Below are positions 1 through 10,732 of a DNA stretch of 64,000 bases, piece after piece; position 1 is the first letter of the stretch; each line of letters begins with the position of its first letter. This DNA is from Dimorphilus gyrociliatus (taxonomy: Eukaryota; Annelida; Polychaeta; Dinophilidae). Below the pieces are notes generated by a model. It searched no databases. It saw only the letters and a list, made by a program, of their open reading frames with translations, and was not told the origin of the DNA. Both the position numbers and the translations under genes were made by a program. The stretch lies in NCBI GenBank assembly GCA_904063045.1, contig CAJFCJ010000053.1, positions 1 through 64,000 on the forward strand, in the 5' to 3' direction.

Positions 1-325
1 AAAAAAAGAAGTTTTTGACAAACTTTTTCTTTTTTTCATCAAGCTTTGTATAATGGACAAACTAACGCAACTTTTTCAATTACTGTTAACAAACTACCTG
101 AAACAATTTACAATTCAAAAAGTACATTTTGTATTAGAAATTATTCCAAGAAAATTCAAGTAGATTTGAAATTCATGATTTAACTTGTGAAATTGTGTAT
201 AAGGAAAATATATAAATATTTTCAAAACTGTTACTTTGGATACTAAAGAAATTCCATTAGAAATAATTGAAATATTTGTATATACTTCACCAAATGAAAG
301 AATGAATGAAATAAGTAAAAATAAA

Positions 326-1199
326 ATGGAGAAATTTTTTTTTTTAATTTTTTTTCTCTTTCTTCCTTTATTCATAGCTTTATTTGATAATTTCAAGAGT
401 ATAATTGAAGAGATCAGTGTAAAAAATGAAGTTTTTAATACCACAGTGATAAATTCTTTAAAAGATGATATATATTTTAAAAATGGATTTGATAATGAAA
501 TTACATGGATAAATTCAACTTATCTTCAGATTATATTGAATATGAAAATTTACATAAATGCAGCTTGTCTAACAGGTGTTTAAAACATAATTCAATTCTT
601 ATATTGTATAGAAAATAATTTTCTTGTTAGTTATTGGAAAGACAGATGTTAATAAACTTACTGTAGGAGTTAAAAATTATCTACAAAATGGAAAAACTCC
701 TGGATATTTATTACAATTAAATGTTCAAAATATTCAAAATATTTGCTTTAATTTCCCAATAAGCTTAACTAATTACCTATTCGTATATTCGTACCAACAA
801 ACAGGATTTAAAGAAATTGATATATTTCTATTATCAAAATTAACTTTTACAAGTTTGTATTAAAATTGTTTTGTTTTTTTTTTAAAAACAAAAATTTTTC
901 TTTTTATGTCAGAAAAAATTGATAAATGTGACCAAAAAATTATTCAATTTAATTTCAATACATCAAAATATACTAATCTTCTTAAAGCATATTATATTGT
1001 TTGGATTAAAGGATTGAAATATTCTAATACTATTTTTCTATATACAAGAAAAAATCAAAATGGAGGATACGTTAAATTTTGTCAATTGATAAGTGATGTT
1101 GATCTTGTTTATAAATGTTCAAAATTGAATGATTTGATAGAAATAAGGAATGAATTTAATAGAAATTCTACTGAAATTATTCTACATATTTTGTATTAA
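326..1199 (+). CDS. Secreted protein of unknown function, three exons
   Basis: Proposed exons are 326-575, 631-852 and 913-1199. The introns are 55 and 60 nt with GT..AG ends, and the reading phases join cleanly. The start at 326 is preferred because the next 20 residues form a strong signal peptide: MEKFFF followed by a run of I/L/F ending near ALFD. The upstream in-frame methionine at 236 would bury that segment. The mature part is rich in N, I and K, has few cysteines (about five in all, mostly in the last exon) and several N-x-S/T glycosylation sites. I recognise no domain. Upstream sequence (60-180) shows another short coding-like stretch in a shifted frame, so the copy may be part of a decaying family. 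The splice structure is inferred by eye. Confidence 0.45.
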
Positions 1200-2815
1200 T
1201 AAATTGATTTCAATTGAAAGATATTCTTATTTCTTCTTAAAAAAAAGAAGCTGATGTTTGTGTGGAGATGAAAATTCAATCAAAATGTTTGCTTTTTTTT
1301 TACTACTTTGTTATTAAAAATGTAAAATAAAAATAATTCTCTAGTTTAAATCAAGTTATTAGACACTAGATGGCACTACTAAAAAAGACAAAATTTTTTT
1401 TTGTTAGCATTATAGAAATAATAAAATTTGAAAATTATTAATTAATTTGTATCATTCAATTAATTGAAAAAAGATTCCTTTCTCATTTTCTTTTAGTTGA
1501 TTAGCATTTCCTTGTTCAACTATTTTTCCCTTATCCATCACAATAATTTGATCACTGTCCATAACTAACTTTTACCAACATATTTCTAACTACAACACGA
1601 ATCTAGACTGAAAAAGACTCATCATTAATCCAAGCATTAAATTACGTATATGTAAAGTATTGCCAAACAACATTGATCGATAATTGAGAAAAATTCTACT
1701 CTTATTATTCAAGCAAAATGTCTATATAATAACATATCAATTAGACCCAAATCTCTGGAAAATCTGTTCAATATTCAACTTACATTATTTTTCAGAATAA
1801 TTCATTATGAAGATATTTAGATAAAATAGTAATTGTCTTCCAACATCTAACATGAATATAAAGAAGAAGATAACAATGATTTGATAAACTGTACCAGTTG
1901 ACCATGAATTAATTTTTTAAATCATTAATTTTTGAATCCAAGTAAAATTTCATATTAAACATAAAACAAAATGAAAATAGAGAGAGAGAGAGGGGAGAAG
2001 AGAAGGAGGAGACTACCAGATTTGAAATAGTTTAAATATGTTTTCCAGGTTGACATTTCATCTGTTATTTCTTCTAATTGTTCTTTTTCTCCTCCTTTTT
2101 CTTCTCCTTTTTGCCTCCTCCTTTTCTTCCATCTCTTTTTTTACTACTATCATTTTCTTCTTGAAGATTACAATCATCTATATTTTCTCTACTTTCCAAC
2201 ACTTATGTCTAACAATTGTAATTTTTTAATTTCTTTTTATGTCCCATTATCGTCCATTGAAGAAATTTCGTCAATCATGCAAGCTTGTGTAATTATTTTT
2301 GTTAATAATTCTTTCAAGAGAATATATAATAAAAATGGAATTAAGTATCTTGTAAATAGCTGTGAAACAAAAATACAACTATTATTAAGAAAAATATTAA
2401 ATTGAATACAGATGTCATCACTGCATTTTCTACGAAAATATACCCAATATTATGTAAATTTCAACAAACTTTTTGAAGTTTTTTCACCAGGACGACAAAA
2501 TCAACAGTCTAATTCAAATAGTTTCAACTTTGGAAATTCATTTTTATACCATGTTGAAAATATGGAAAAAACTTAAAAACTAATGAAAAAGCTCTATTTT
2601 CGCCCAAAATTCAACAAATACCTACTTCATTCAGTTATTTAGTTAATATTGTTAATAATTTTTCTAGCAACTTTACTAGATTATATCAACAGTTATTGGG
2701 CTAGTCCAACAGTTACATTCCAAAAAAAGCATATTAAAGAAATTGAAAGAATTTTTTCCTTTGGAATAAATATTACCAGTTTACTATTTAATTTAATTTG
2801 TCAAACTTTTTATAA
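1200..2815. other. Gene-poor AT-rich stretch with purine/pyrimidine-rich tracts
   Basis: No gene can be supported. A GA-rich microsatellite lies at about 1979-2012 and a CT-rich tract at about 2060-2160. The latter creates a leucine/phenylalanine-rich open frame at 2038-2229 that looks like low-complexity translation. Short frames at 2205-2405 and 2649-2815 are broken and unrecognised. They could be remnants of a coding sequence, but I cannot join them convincingly. Confidence 0.4.
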
Positions 2816-3388
2816 TCATCTTTTTTTGGAAATTGCTTCCTCTGCAATGGCATGCAAATTCCTCCAAATCTCATCCTTAAAATGCTTTTTTAGATAAGGA
2901 CATAATATCCATTTAACTGTTCTACTTGAACATTCCCAAAGACCTCCCTGATATGGTGCTCTGGAGCTTATGAAATTCCATTTTCCATTAAATTTCCTTG
3001 ACACTTGGGTGAAAGTCACTGCATTATCTGATCAAATATTTCTTATTGGTCCTGTAAATATATAATCCTTAATAGTGCAAATTGACTGCTGTTTCTGTTC
3101 AATGACTCGATCAATTATTCATATTGAAATTTCCTAATTCTCCTCCACTCATCATATTCTTAAGGCAACCTCCCATTGGCCTAATTTGTTTTTGTGCAGA
3201 TTCAATTTTTCTCTTATTCCAGAGGGAATAATTTTTTGCCTATAACTGTCAACATTTGGGAACTTCTCTGCAAATGCTCCAATTTGATGCCTGAACACAG
3301 CATGTTCTAGATAATTTCCTTTGAATTCTGCTTCCTTTTGAATTGCTTGAGATTTTATTTCTCCCAGATGATCTCCGAGAACAGACAC
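2816..3388 (-). pseudogene. Broken BEL/Pao-type pol: integrase remnant
   Basis: Read on the minus strand, this stretch keeps a recognisable BEL/Pao integrase signature. An SDNAVTF motif (second catalytic Asp region, near 3010-3040) is followed by a W-N-F-x-S-x-x-A-P-x-x-G-G-L-W-E block (around 2940-2990), which is characteristic of BEL/Pao integrases. An upstream open piece (3152-3388) lies in the same orientation. Stops and frameshifts separate the pieces, and no reverse transcriptase core is visible between here and the gag-like ORF at 3976. The element has therefore lost its central pol region. Family assignment rests on motif memory, not a search. Confidence 0.6.
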
Positions 3389-3598
3389 TTCGTCATTATT
3401 AGAGAGTGTCTTTATTGACGTTATCTCCCTATCAGTATTGTCCTTTATTCAATTCTTGAAAGATCTTAAGATTAGTTTCAGAGAAACTATAATTTAAGGT
3501 GGTTTTGATGCTTTTGATTTTGAGGTCAGTGTTCAACCTACTTGTACTAAGAATCTAAGTAAAGTTTCTGTTTATATTTAAGGCTTTCATCAATCAAC

Positions 3599-3650
3599 AG
3601 AGAGAGAGAAAGAGGAAAAAAGAAAAAGATAAAGAGAGAGCGTGAGAGGA
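3599..3650 (+). repeat. Purine-rich (GAGA/AAAG) low-complexity tract
   Basis: This is a simple AG-rich run of repeated GAGA and GAAAAAG words inside the decayed BEL/Pao region. It has no coding potential. Confidence 0.7.
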
Positions 3651-3975
3651 AATGAAAAACAGATAGGGGAAGTGAAAGATAGAAAATCAGAAGTGGATTC
3701 CATCTATACCTTTATGTTAATATGTTGGACATTTCTCCAACAATTTCTCTAAGACAGCAAAGACAAGAGTTGAGATTATCATGCTTCTTTTTGATAGCAT
3801 TGAGAGGTTTGCTGAGGTGTTCAATTTAAGTTCAAAGAGTTGTAAATGATGTGCAGTAATGAAATGGAAATAAATACAATGGATACAGTCATTACTAATA
3901 AAATCTCTGATGTTCAGTAAGAGTCTTTTCAAAGTTGTATTGATCAAATGAAAAATGACCCAGACAAGGAATATC

Positions 3976-4911
3976 TTATAAATTTAGAAAAAAGCAAGTC
4001 ATAGATAATATACATGTCCTACATTTCAGTTTCCAGCATTCAGCTACATTGTGGCTGTTCGTCATGCAATTTTCACATAGTCCCAATTTTTTCACTAGTC
4101 TACCGCGACCCTCCATATCCATTCTCTTGAACTGTGGGCAATTTCTTAAAGGGTGCAGCTTTTTGCATGTGTAACACCACTGCTCTTTTTTCTTTCTGCT
4201 TTCCGTGGTCATCCTCTTATGTAGGCCTATCGCTCTTGCCAATCCTTGACATTGCACCTCAACAAATACTGCCATATCCTTGATGGATAAACTCATTTTT
4301 GCTCTTGCTTGCTCACTATTCCACTCAGCTCTCAACTGGGCATTCATATTGAATTTACTTATGACCACCAGCATTGCCTCTAATTGTCCACTATCCAAAT
4401 CATTCCAATCCTTGTAATCTCCATGCACCTCTGTCAAGATTAGTTCTTCAAGATGACAGATATTGCCATCTCTTATTCTGCCCAACCTTTCCAATCTTGT
4501 AAATGCATCAGTGCACTGATACTTTACCTCACCATATCTCAACCTAACGAATTTCATTGCACTCTTATAGCCTTCCTTAGGTGAGTATCGAAATCTTTTG
4601 ATAGCTTTCTTCACATCATTACTTAGTTGAGTGTACAGCAACTTGAATTTCTCCCATTCTTCCACATTGCCATATCTAGCCATGATGCTTTCATGCCTCA
4701 CTATGAAGCCTTCAAACATTTTGGGCTCTCCTTTGAACATGATTGTAGTGTTCAGGATCATACTTTCTCCTCTTTCTACTTTCATTGGCGTACACATTTT
4801 TTGCTCATTTGTCACCCTTTCTACTTGGGCCTCTAGCCGTTCCATTTTTTCCTGGACCATCTCCAATTGCTCACACAGTTTGTTATTCATCTTTCTTATC
4901 TCTGCTTCCAT
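3976..4911 (-). pseudogene. gag: BEL/Pao retrotransposon gag, main part
   Basis: This is a 311-codon open frame. It has an N-terminal coiled coil (residues about 1-38, heptad-like E/K/L), a central gag-like helical region (about 55-230) and two C-terminal zinc knuckles. The first knuckle is CYTCKKLHPLRNCPQF and the second is LCENCMTNSHNVAECW (about 245-300). The pairing of a CxxC-(x)n-H-x4-C finger with a second such finger is typical of the DUF1759-type gag of BEL/Pao elements. The frame continues upstream in another phase (4883-5266), which implies a frameshift near 4910-4925. Gag packages element RNA into virus-like particles. The copy is judged dead because pol is deleted. Confidence 0.75.
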
Positions 4912-5266
4912 GCTTCTGCTGCGCCAATATACATATATTTTTTATGTCTGCTTCGACATCTCCCTTGTCTATATCGTCACTCATGTTCATTCCTTGTGGG
5001 TGTTTGACTTTGGATGAGTAATCCTTCTCGACCACCTTGAGATATTTCTTTATCTTTCTTCTGGTTTCTGCTACTTGGTCTTCCATTTCCTCAGTAAATG
5101 AATCTTGCCACTCATCCAGCAGTTTCTCTGCCGTGAAACATCTTATCTTAATCAGACCTTTCGTGTAGCATCCATTTTCCAAACCTCTCTTGGTGTGTCC
5201 CATACACCTGTTTATTGTTTCCAACTTCTTCGTTGCACTCATCTTTTCTGGGTTCTTTGCCATCAC
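4883..5266 (-). pseudogene. gag: N-terminal part of the BEL/Pao gag, frameshifted
   Basis: This is a 127-codon minus-strand frame that overlaps the start of the main gag frame by 29 nt in a different phase. Its composition (charged, K/E/D-rich, two early cysteines) is that of a gag N-terminus. The two frames read through the same DNA around the methionine at 4911, so one indel would reconnect them. It is unlikely to be a separate gene. Confidence 0.5.
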
Positions 5267-5339
5267 TAAATTGTTCCAGAGCCAATGATATAATTTTATA
5301 CTTTACAAGATTTTGTTTTTTGCTTGTATCATGGAATTT

Positions 5340-5785
5340 CAAACAATTCCATATAAAATTATATTAAAAATTCTGTTAGTCTCTCACACCGTTCTGTCAC
5401 ATTAACTCACGTTTATACTTTGCTAGCATCAATTTAATGGGTCTTTGACTGTGCTCAATTGTGGTGCCATGTATGTACCACGTCATTATTTACCAATGAT
5501 GTGACATTGGCTAACCCACTGTCCCACCTTCTGGCTAAGTAAAACTCCCTTGCTAAGTGACGCTAACAAACTAACATACATTCACTCTCATACTAACACA
5601 TAACATGCAACGTTCTGTTCATCTTCTTTTAAATTTTGATGTGATATCACGTCAACTGAACTGTCCTAAGTTTTGGCTAAGTCAAGCTACCCCTTTAAGT
5701 GACGCCAACTCACCAACATGCACACTGACATACCCTCACTGACTCAAACTAACACTAACTATATAATGATATGAAAGAACTTTTT
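5340..5785 (-). repeat. Possible BEL/Pao LTR or leader region
   Basis: This non-coding stretch lies upstream (minus-strand sense) of gag. It contains two diverged internal copies of a ctggctaagt...ctaagtgacgc...caac word, about 5505-5580 and 5660-5730. The position suits a 5' LTR, but the partner LTR was not found below 2816, so the call is tentative. Confidence 0.3.
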
Positions 5786-5787
5786 CA

Positions 5788-5935
5788 GGGTCGGGTGCGA
5801 ACATACCTATTAGCAAATTATTTCAAATGCTGAAAACATTTTAAGAAAGGGTTAGTTTGAAGATTTGGATGGATTTATTGTTAGAGGGGCTCCAATTTAG
5901 GTGGGCTTCAACCCTCACAACTTTTTCATTTACTT
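5788..5935 (+). mobile_element. Truncated Mutator-like MITE end
   Basis: It starts with GTCGGGTGCGAACATACCT, which resembles the terminal repeat of the Mutator-like element at 33182. It then matches the interior of the complete small element at 51698-51900 (shared words include TTAGTTTGAAGATTTGGATG and TTGTTAGAGGGGCTCC). The far terminal repeat is missing, so this is a one-ended remnant. Confidence 0.6.
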
Positions 5936-7660
5936 CAAAGTCATTATTTTTTAGTATGACATTAATTAAAGAGAAATCTAAAGATATTGAAAACCAAAAT
6001 AATCCTATTACATTTTCATTCACAGAATCTACTTTAATTTAATTCAGATGACATTTAATGATCAAACAATACTGAATATTGATGTATTAGATTAATGAAA
6101 ATCTAAAACAGATGTTATTATATTTTTATATTTTTAAAAAAACATCAGTCAATATCATTGCCTTGTTTTACCAGAAACAGAAAATGACATGTGAATAAAT
6201 ATTATCTTTATTTACTATTAATTGATATTTTTGGCATAAAATATAATCACAGAAAGAGATATATGGTTGGAAAAACCAACTATTCGTATTTTTCTTTCCA
6301 ATTGAAGGCCTATCTAGAACAAACAAGTCTACAATTTTACATATTTTGAATATTTGAAATTTACTTTTAACATACCCAGGTAAATTCTGCTAACAAACTG
6401 TGAGATTGAAGAACTTGATGACGTCAGTACATTTGATTATTATTAACAATGTAGTCTGTACATGACAACAATGACAAGAGAAACACGTGTTAAAGATAGT
6501 TGTTTCATTGTTCATTAATCATTATTTAAACATTTCAACTGCAAAAATGGTAAAATTATATATCATGCTCAAAAAGAGCCAGAGATATTCGTGATTGTTC
6601 TATTAATAATTTTATCACAGAGTTGAATTACACAAAGAGTAAATAGAGTCAGGCTTAGAAAATAGATGATTTTTTTTTTTGCATGACAATGCCAAATTTC
6701 ACAACAGCCAAGATCCAAGATCCTCTCTATATGATAGCCATCTTTATCAGCTGATTAAAAAAATACGGATGCGACAGAAAACATCCATTAAAATAACTTT
6801 TATTTAAATATAAATATATGTTGAAAAAGTAAAACTTTGAAAAAAAATATGTTAAGTATATAAATAATAAATGAAATATTCAATGGGCATTTTCAACAAT
6901 ATTCCAAAATCTTATATTAAACTTTCAACAGAATGCCAGTATTTTCCAAATATAGTGTAGTAAATAGTATTAAGATCAAGAGCCACGGCATTGAAATGGG
7001 AAATGGCATTAATGGATTAGCAAATCATATGATGAATCTTAAAAAAAGAAATTATTTTTGACAATTCAATTAAAATCTTTTGTTTTTTAATGAGGAAAAC
7101 AAAACTTACACAATTGCATGAATTACTATGAGAGTTATCAAAAGATATAATTGTCTTTTCATTTGTGGCATATTGAACAGTGTCTTAGTGAATTAAACTT
7201 AAAAAAACATACTTTTCCAACTTAAAATTAAATGTACACCATGCTTTAAAAAATCTTTGTCATTCTACATACATTCATTCTCTGTTATTGTAATCTCACT
7301 AATTCTTATTCTTTTGTCAATGTCAATATTAGGAATGATTTTGTCATCTAAGAGTTTCTTGTTACCTTTTTTAAACAATTGATGAATGTTATTTTATTGA
7401 AAAAGGTAAGCAAAACTAAAACAATTTTCTAACCCTACCTTTCAATCAATATGCAGATTTTGCCAAGTTTTTTTTTCTACATTGCTATGCCAAGAGTTAT
7501 TATTTAGATTAATTTAAAATGAATACTCAGCTTTGAAGATTTGTCCATAAGAGATTTTGTTTTTGTTTACTTTTAAATTTTTAAAAAAAGTACCAAAATT
7601 CTATGAATATGTTAACTAACTTTTATTTAATATATGGATGTTTTGTAATGGTTTTTTGTT
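5936..7660. other. Intergenic AT-rich sequence, no gene seen
   Basis: Only short open frames occur. A GCGACAGAAAACATCC word near 6770 resembles the end of the MITE at 7869-8066 and may be a relic of it. Confidence 0.4.
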
Positions 7661-7665
7661 AGCTT

Positions 7666-7868
7666 TCACCTGTTAATGAATTCACCTGTTGTCTTTATAT
7701 ATAAGATGTATCCTTCATGGTGAGTCCAATATGATTTGGGCATATTTTTGTATTTCATTACACCTTGACCAATTGAAGTTTTATAAACAAACATCTTACA
7801 TTCATTTAATTCTTGACAATTATTTCCACAAAATTCTAAAGTATTAGTTGCAGTATTGAAATTGGATA
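7666..7868 (-). pseudogene. Terminal exon of a PAN/Apple-domain protein, cut by a MITE
   Basis: The minus-strand frame has the PAN-like pattern F-C-G-N-N-C-x4-N-E-C-K-M-F-V, with cysteines spaced like those in the two other PAN genes of this window. It ends with a stop at 7666. The frame stays open upstream only into the terminal repeat of the inserted small element at 7869, so the methionine encoded at 7893 belongs to the MITE rather than to the gene. The likely original product is an extracellular lectin-like or adhesive protein. Whether it is still expressed cannot be judged. Confidence 0.5.
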
Positions 7869-8066
7869 CGACAGAAAACGTCCCCAAATGCATGGTTTAA
7901 CCCTAACCCTAACCTAGCCCTTGTCTCTCTCTAACCTTTTTGATTGATTCTAACCCTTAGATGGAACCCTCCTAACTACAAATCAAAAGCTACTTTACAC
8001 CTCCTAACCATTTTTCAATTGGAAATGTTGCTTTCAAAAATCTCACTTGGGGACGTTTTCTGTCAG
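7869..8066. mobile_element. Small inverted-repeat element (MITE) with a telomere-repeat core
   Basis: It is bounded by ACAGAAAACGTCCCCAA and its reverse complement TTGGGGACGTTTTCTGT, about 165 nt apart. A (TAACCC)-type tract (7898-7916) follows the left arm. There is no coding capacity. A flanking target duplication is not obvious (ggatac on the left, agcctc on the right), so either the borders have decayed or the boundaries are slightly different. It interrupts the PAN-like exon. Confidence 0.6.
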
Positions 8067-8880
8067 CCTCAGATATTTAGAAAAAAATAATTTTCTAATA
8101 AAAAATTTTCCTTTCTTTCATCTCTTTTTCTTTTTTTAGTTTTATATAGTACACATGAACTACTTTGACTAGGACAGTCATATAGATCTTGTTAAGTAAA
8201 TTCTATATTATCAACTATATATACACTAAATGTAGACAGAGCTTTTGTGTCTGTATTGAACTATGACAATGACAATTGCAGTATTGTATTTGATAAAGAT
8301 GAAATGAATAATAATTGATATTTTTTGCATAAAATAAGTAGAATAAATCAAAATAATACAATATGTGTGATTTACAATTGATAACTATCTGGGAGAAATG
8401 TTTATACAGTGTTTTTGTCCTTAGAATATGTAGATTTGCATTGTAATCTTTGTATGAATAAAAATGGATTTTTAATTAGTACTTATCTTCTCTTCAAAAT
8501 CTCAAAAACTTCAGAATCTAAATAGAACTCAAGCTAAACACTCTCTTGAAAAAAAACTAGAATAAAATTTTCATTAAGATAATAGAAATTGGGTTTAAAA
8601 CAATTCGGAAAACGGATTCAAAATATTTTTGGAGTTAATCTCTGTCAACAAGTGTAATTTACATGAAAAAAAATCATCAAGATTACAGTTATTTAACCTT
8701 ATTTTCTGTAAAGTATAACAGAGTTTTCCCACCCGGATCAATGTTGCATTGATCATTCATTTTCATATCTCATAATAGTTTTCTCAACGTTAGAGAGATA
8801 TTCATCAATTTCCTTTGCTCTGGTTTTCTTAAACAAAAATATCATTCGTCAAAGTTGAATTGTGGGCTGTCAACTGCGCC
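8067..8880. other. Intergenic, no gene seen
   Basis: AT-rich sequence without a supported open frame, splice set or recognisable repeat. Confidence 0.4.
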
Positions 8881-8884
8881 ATAT

Positions 8885-9135
8885 TTGTGCTTTGTGGTAT
8901 TGTAATTGTAGGAATTTCTGCTTCTTCAGAACAGTATTCATTCTTTCCAATCATTTATCAATTTACCAAAGTACTCACACCACATAAAACCTTTCAAGTT
9001 GTCCACAAATAATCTTAAATGTAATTTCAGTAGAAATTAATCAACAAAATGGCAGTATTTCGTCTAAAGAAAATGTATTGAGTAAATGAGTTTCTAGTTC
9101 TAGACAAGTAAGTTTAAACAATCAGTTAACAGTTA
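8885..9135 (+). repeat. Dispersed repeat R, copy 1
   Basis: A roughly 250-280-nt sequence starts near TTTGTGCTTTGTGGTATTG and ends near GTTAACAGTTAAAGAACTG. It recurs at 28950-29215, 32474-32640 and 58645-58912, with a short piece at about 30290-30345. Copies share blocks such as GTAATTGTAGGAATTTCTGC and GAGTTTCTAGTTCTA. It is not coding: frames differ between copies and stops interrupt them. It may be a SINE-like or MITE-like family. No terminal poly-A or clear inverted ends were seen. Confidence 0.7.
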
Positions 9136-9195
9136 AAGAACTGAACTGACAAGCTTGGGTTCAATTGAAATATATTTTGACATTAACACAATAGT

Positions 9196-9503
9196 TTATA
9201 AGCTCTTTTCTTTTTTGAGCCACCAAAATTGCTTGAATTGAGGTTTACCTACAAGTGCTATGCCATAGGATTGAGAAGTATGACCTCCATTACTGATATA
9301 GTATTGATCATCTGTACCATTTATTATATTAAACCAAACACTAATACTATATCCTCTACTACACAATGTTGGATTATAGATGCAAGTTGATCTATTATTT
9401 TCAACTAACAGATGACAGTGCATGCCATTCATGTAAAGAGCATTTCCTTTCACACCTCTCACCAAACTATCAAATCCACTATCAAAACTAACATACTGTA
9501 CAG
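9196..9503 (-). CDS. LamG/concanavalin-A-like domain exon (partial gene)
   Basis: This minus-strand exon begins after a good acceptor (TTAATATCCAG, minus sense) at 9503 and ends with a stop at 9196, so it is probably a terminal exon. The sequence has the jelly-roll signature: FDSGFDS-L-V-R-G-V-K-G-N-A-L-Y-M-N-G, then G-Y-S-I-S-V-W-F-N, then Y-G-I-A-L-V-G. These are the first strands of LamG-like/pentraxin domains. The domain is cut short by the stop, about 90 residues in, so either the gene is truncated or its end lies in a further exon. An extracellular carbohydrate- or protein-binding role is inferred from the fold only. Confidence 0.55.
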
Positions 9504-9886
9504 CTGGATATTAAAGTATTAATAACATTTTTGATATTAAAATGCTGTTGTACAAACCATGAAATAGATTATCTAGAAAACTTGATTGAAAAATACTGAA
9601 AATTATCACAATGATCAACATTTTCGTTTTTCAAGATGTTACTGTTCATAAATCTACTGTAATTTATTAATAACACTTTCTATATATTCAGCCTATTGAA
9701 CAGTTCTTCAATATTTATTCTAGTCTTGTCAGCCTTTTTAATTTAAAGCTCTCACTTAAACATCACTCACTATCTGTAAATTTTAATTGCTTTCTATTGA
9801 TATAAGTTTTGAGTATTATTAACTCACATTAGCGCCACGGAAGAAAACTAGTTGGCTGAATAATGAATAGGCCTATCTTTCACAGT

Positions 9887-10215
9887 CTACTCTAAAGAGG
9901 CTTTGAACATTCTACAAAATTCATGCTCATCATTATGAGCCCAAGGACTTGGATGGTAAATCATCAGTGGTACTATGGTTGTATTGTAGCAGCCATGGTC
10001 TTCAATGTACCTTGCCCCCAGCATTTGTAAGTCTTTCTCTCTTTTGGGATTCTCTTCAGGGCTAGAGTTACAAACCCAATAAGTCATTTGATCCAATGAA
10101 TGTTCTCAAAAGTGATCAGAGACTAATTAATTGGATTTGTTCCTATACATGATTAGCAATTCTATCCCATATAGTTCTAGTAGAGGTACACATGAACCTC
10201 TTATTTACTATCGTC
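9887..10215 (-). pseudogene. Penelope-like element fragment (GIY-YIG region, decayed)
   Basis: Minus-strand translation matches the C-terminal region of the PLE ORF at 42463-43748. It shares DQMTYWVC, the E-x-NPKRE block, the L-x-ARYI block and the DHGCY-x-TTIVPL block, and ends at the H-P-S-P-W motif. Further upstream (10100-10215) remnants of the GIY-YIG domain (T-R-T-I-W-D-R-I) are interrupted by stops. A short internal deletion relative to the intact copy is visible after ARYI. Confidence 0.8.
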
Positions 10216-10732
10216 TGCTATGATTGAAATACCACTAGTGTCATCTGTCTTAGGCACAAGTTGTTTACAAAAAAAAATGTGTAAAATTTTACCTACCTAA
10301 TTAAATACAAACTTTTAAACATTAGCATTTATTTCAAAAGTGTTTGTAATAAATTCTCTCCTGCAGAGCACACATTGTTTTTTCGTGATTAAACTATATA
10401 AAATAGATAATATCGCTAGTGCCATCTGGATTTAAAAAAAAAATTTATTTACTTAAAAATCGTATAAAAATTCCACTATCACAAAAGAAGGTCAAATAGC
10501 TTTCTTCCGGTTTTTACATATTTCTAAAAAAAAGACTGTTTTTCAAACATATATTTCCTAATGAAATAGTTAAGAGATTGAAGAAAATTACATTTTGAAA
10601 AAGTGACTATGTTTGAAGAATGAACACAAATTAAGAATAGTTAAATATTCAAGATAAGAAAAATCTGAAATTCTAACAAAGTTTCGCTTCACTGAATTTG
10701 AATGTGATTGGTCTATTCAAAAGAAGTACAAC
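10216..10732. other. Upstream region of the tandem-domain receptor gene
   Basis: No gene seen. It holds AT-rich sequence and a poly-A run near 10434. Promoter elements for the downstream gene presumably lie here, but none can be pinpointed. Confidence 0.3.

Noticed and set aside
5841-6042. Overlapping short frames on both strands
   Set aside because: They lie in the truncated MITE and AT-rich flank, and neither is conserved at 51.7 kb.
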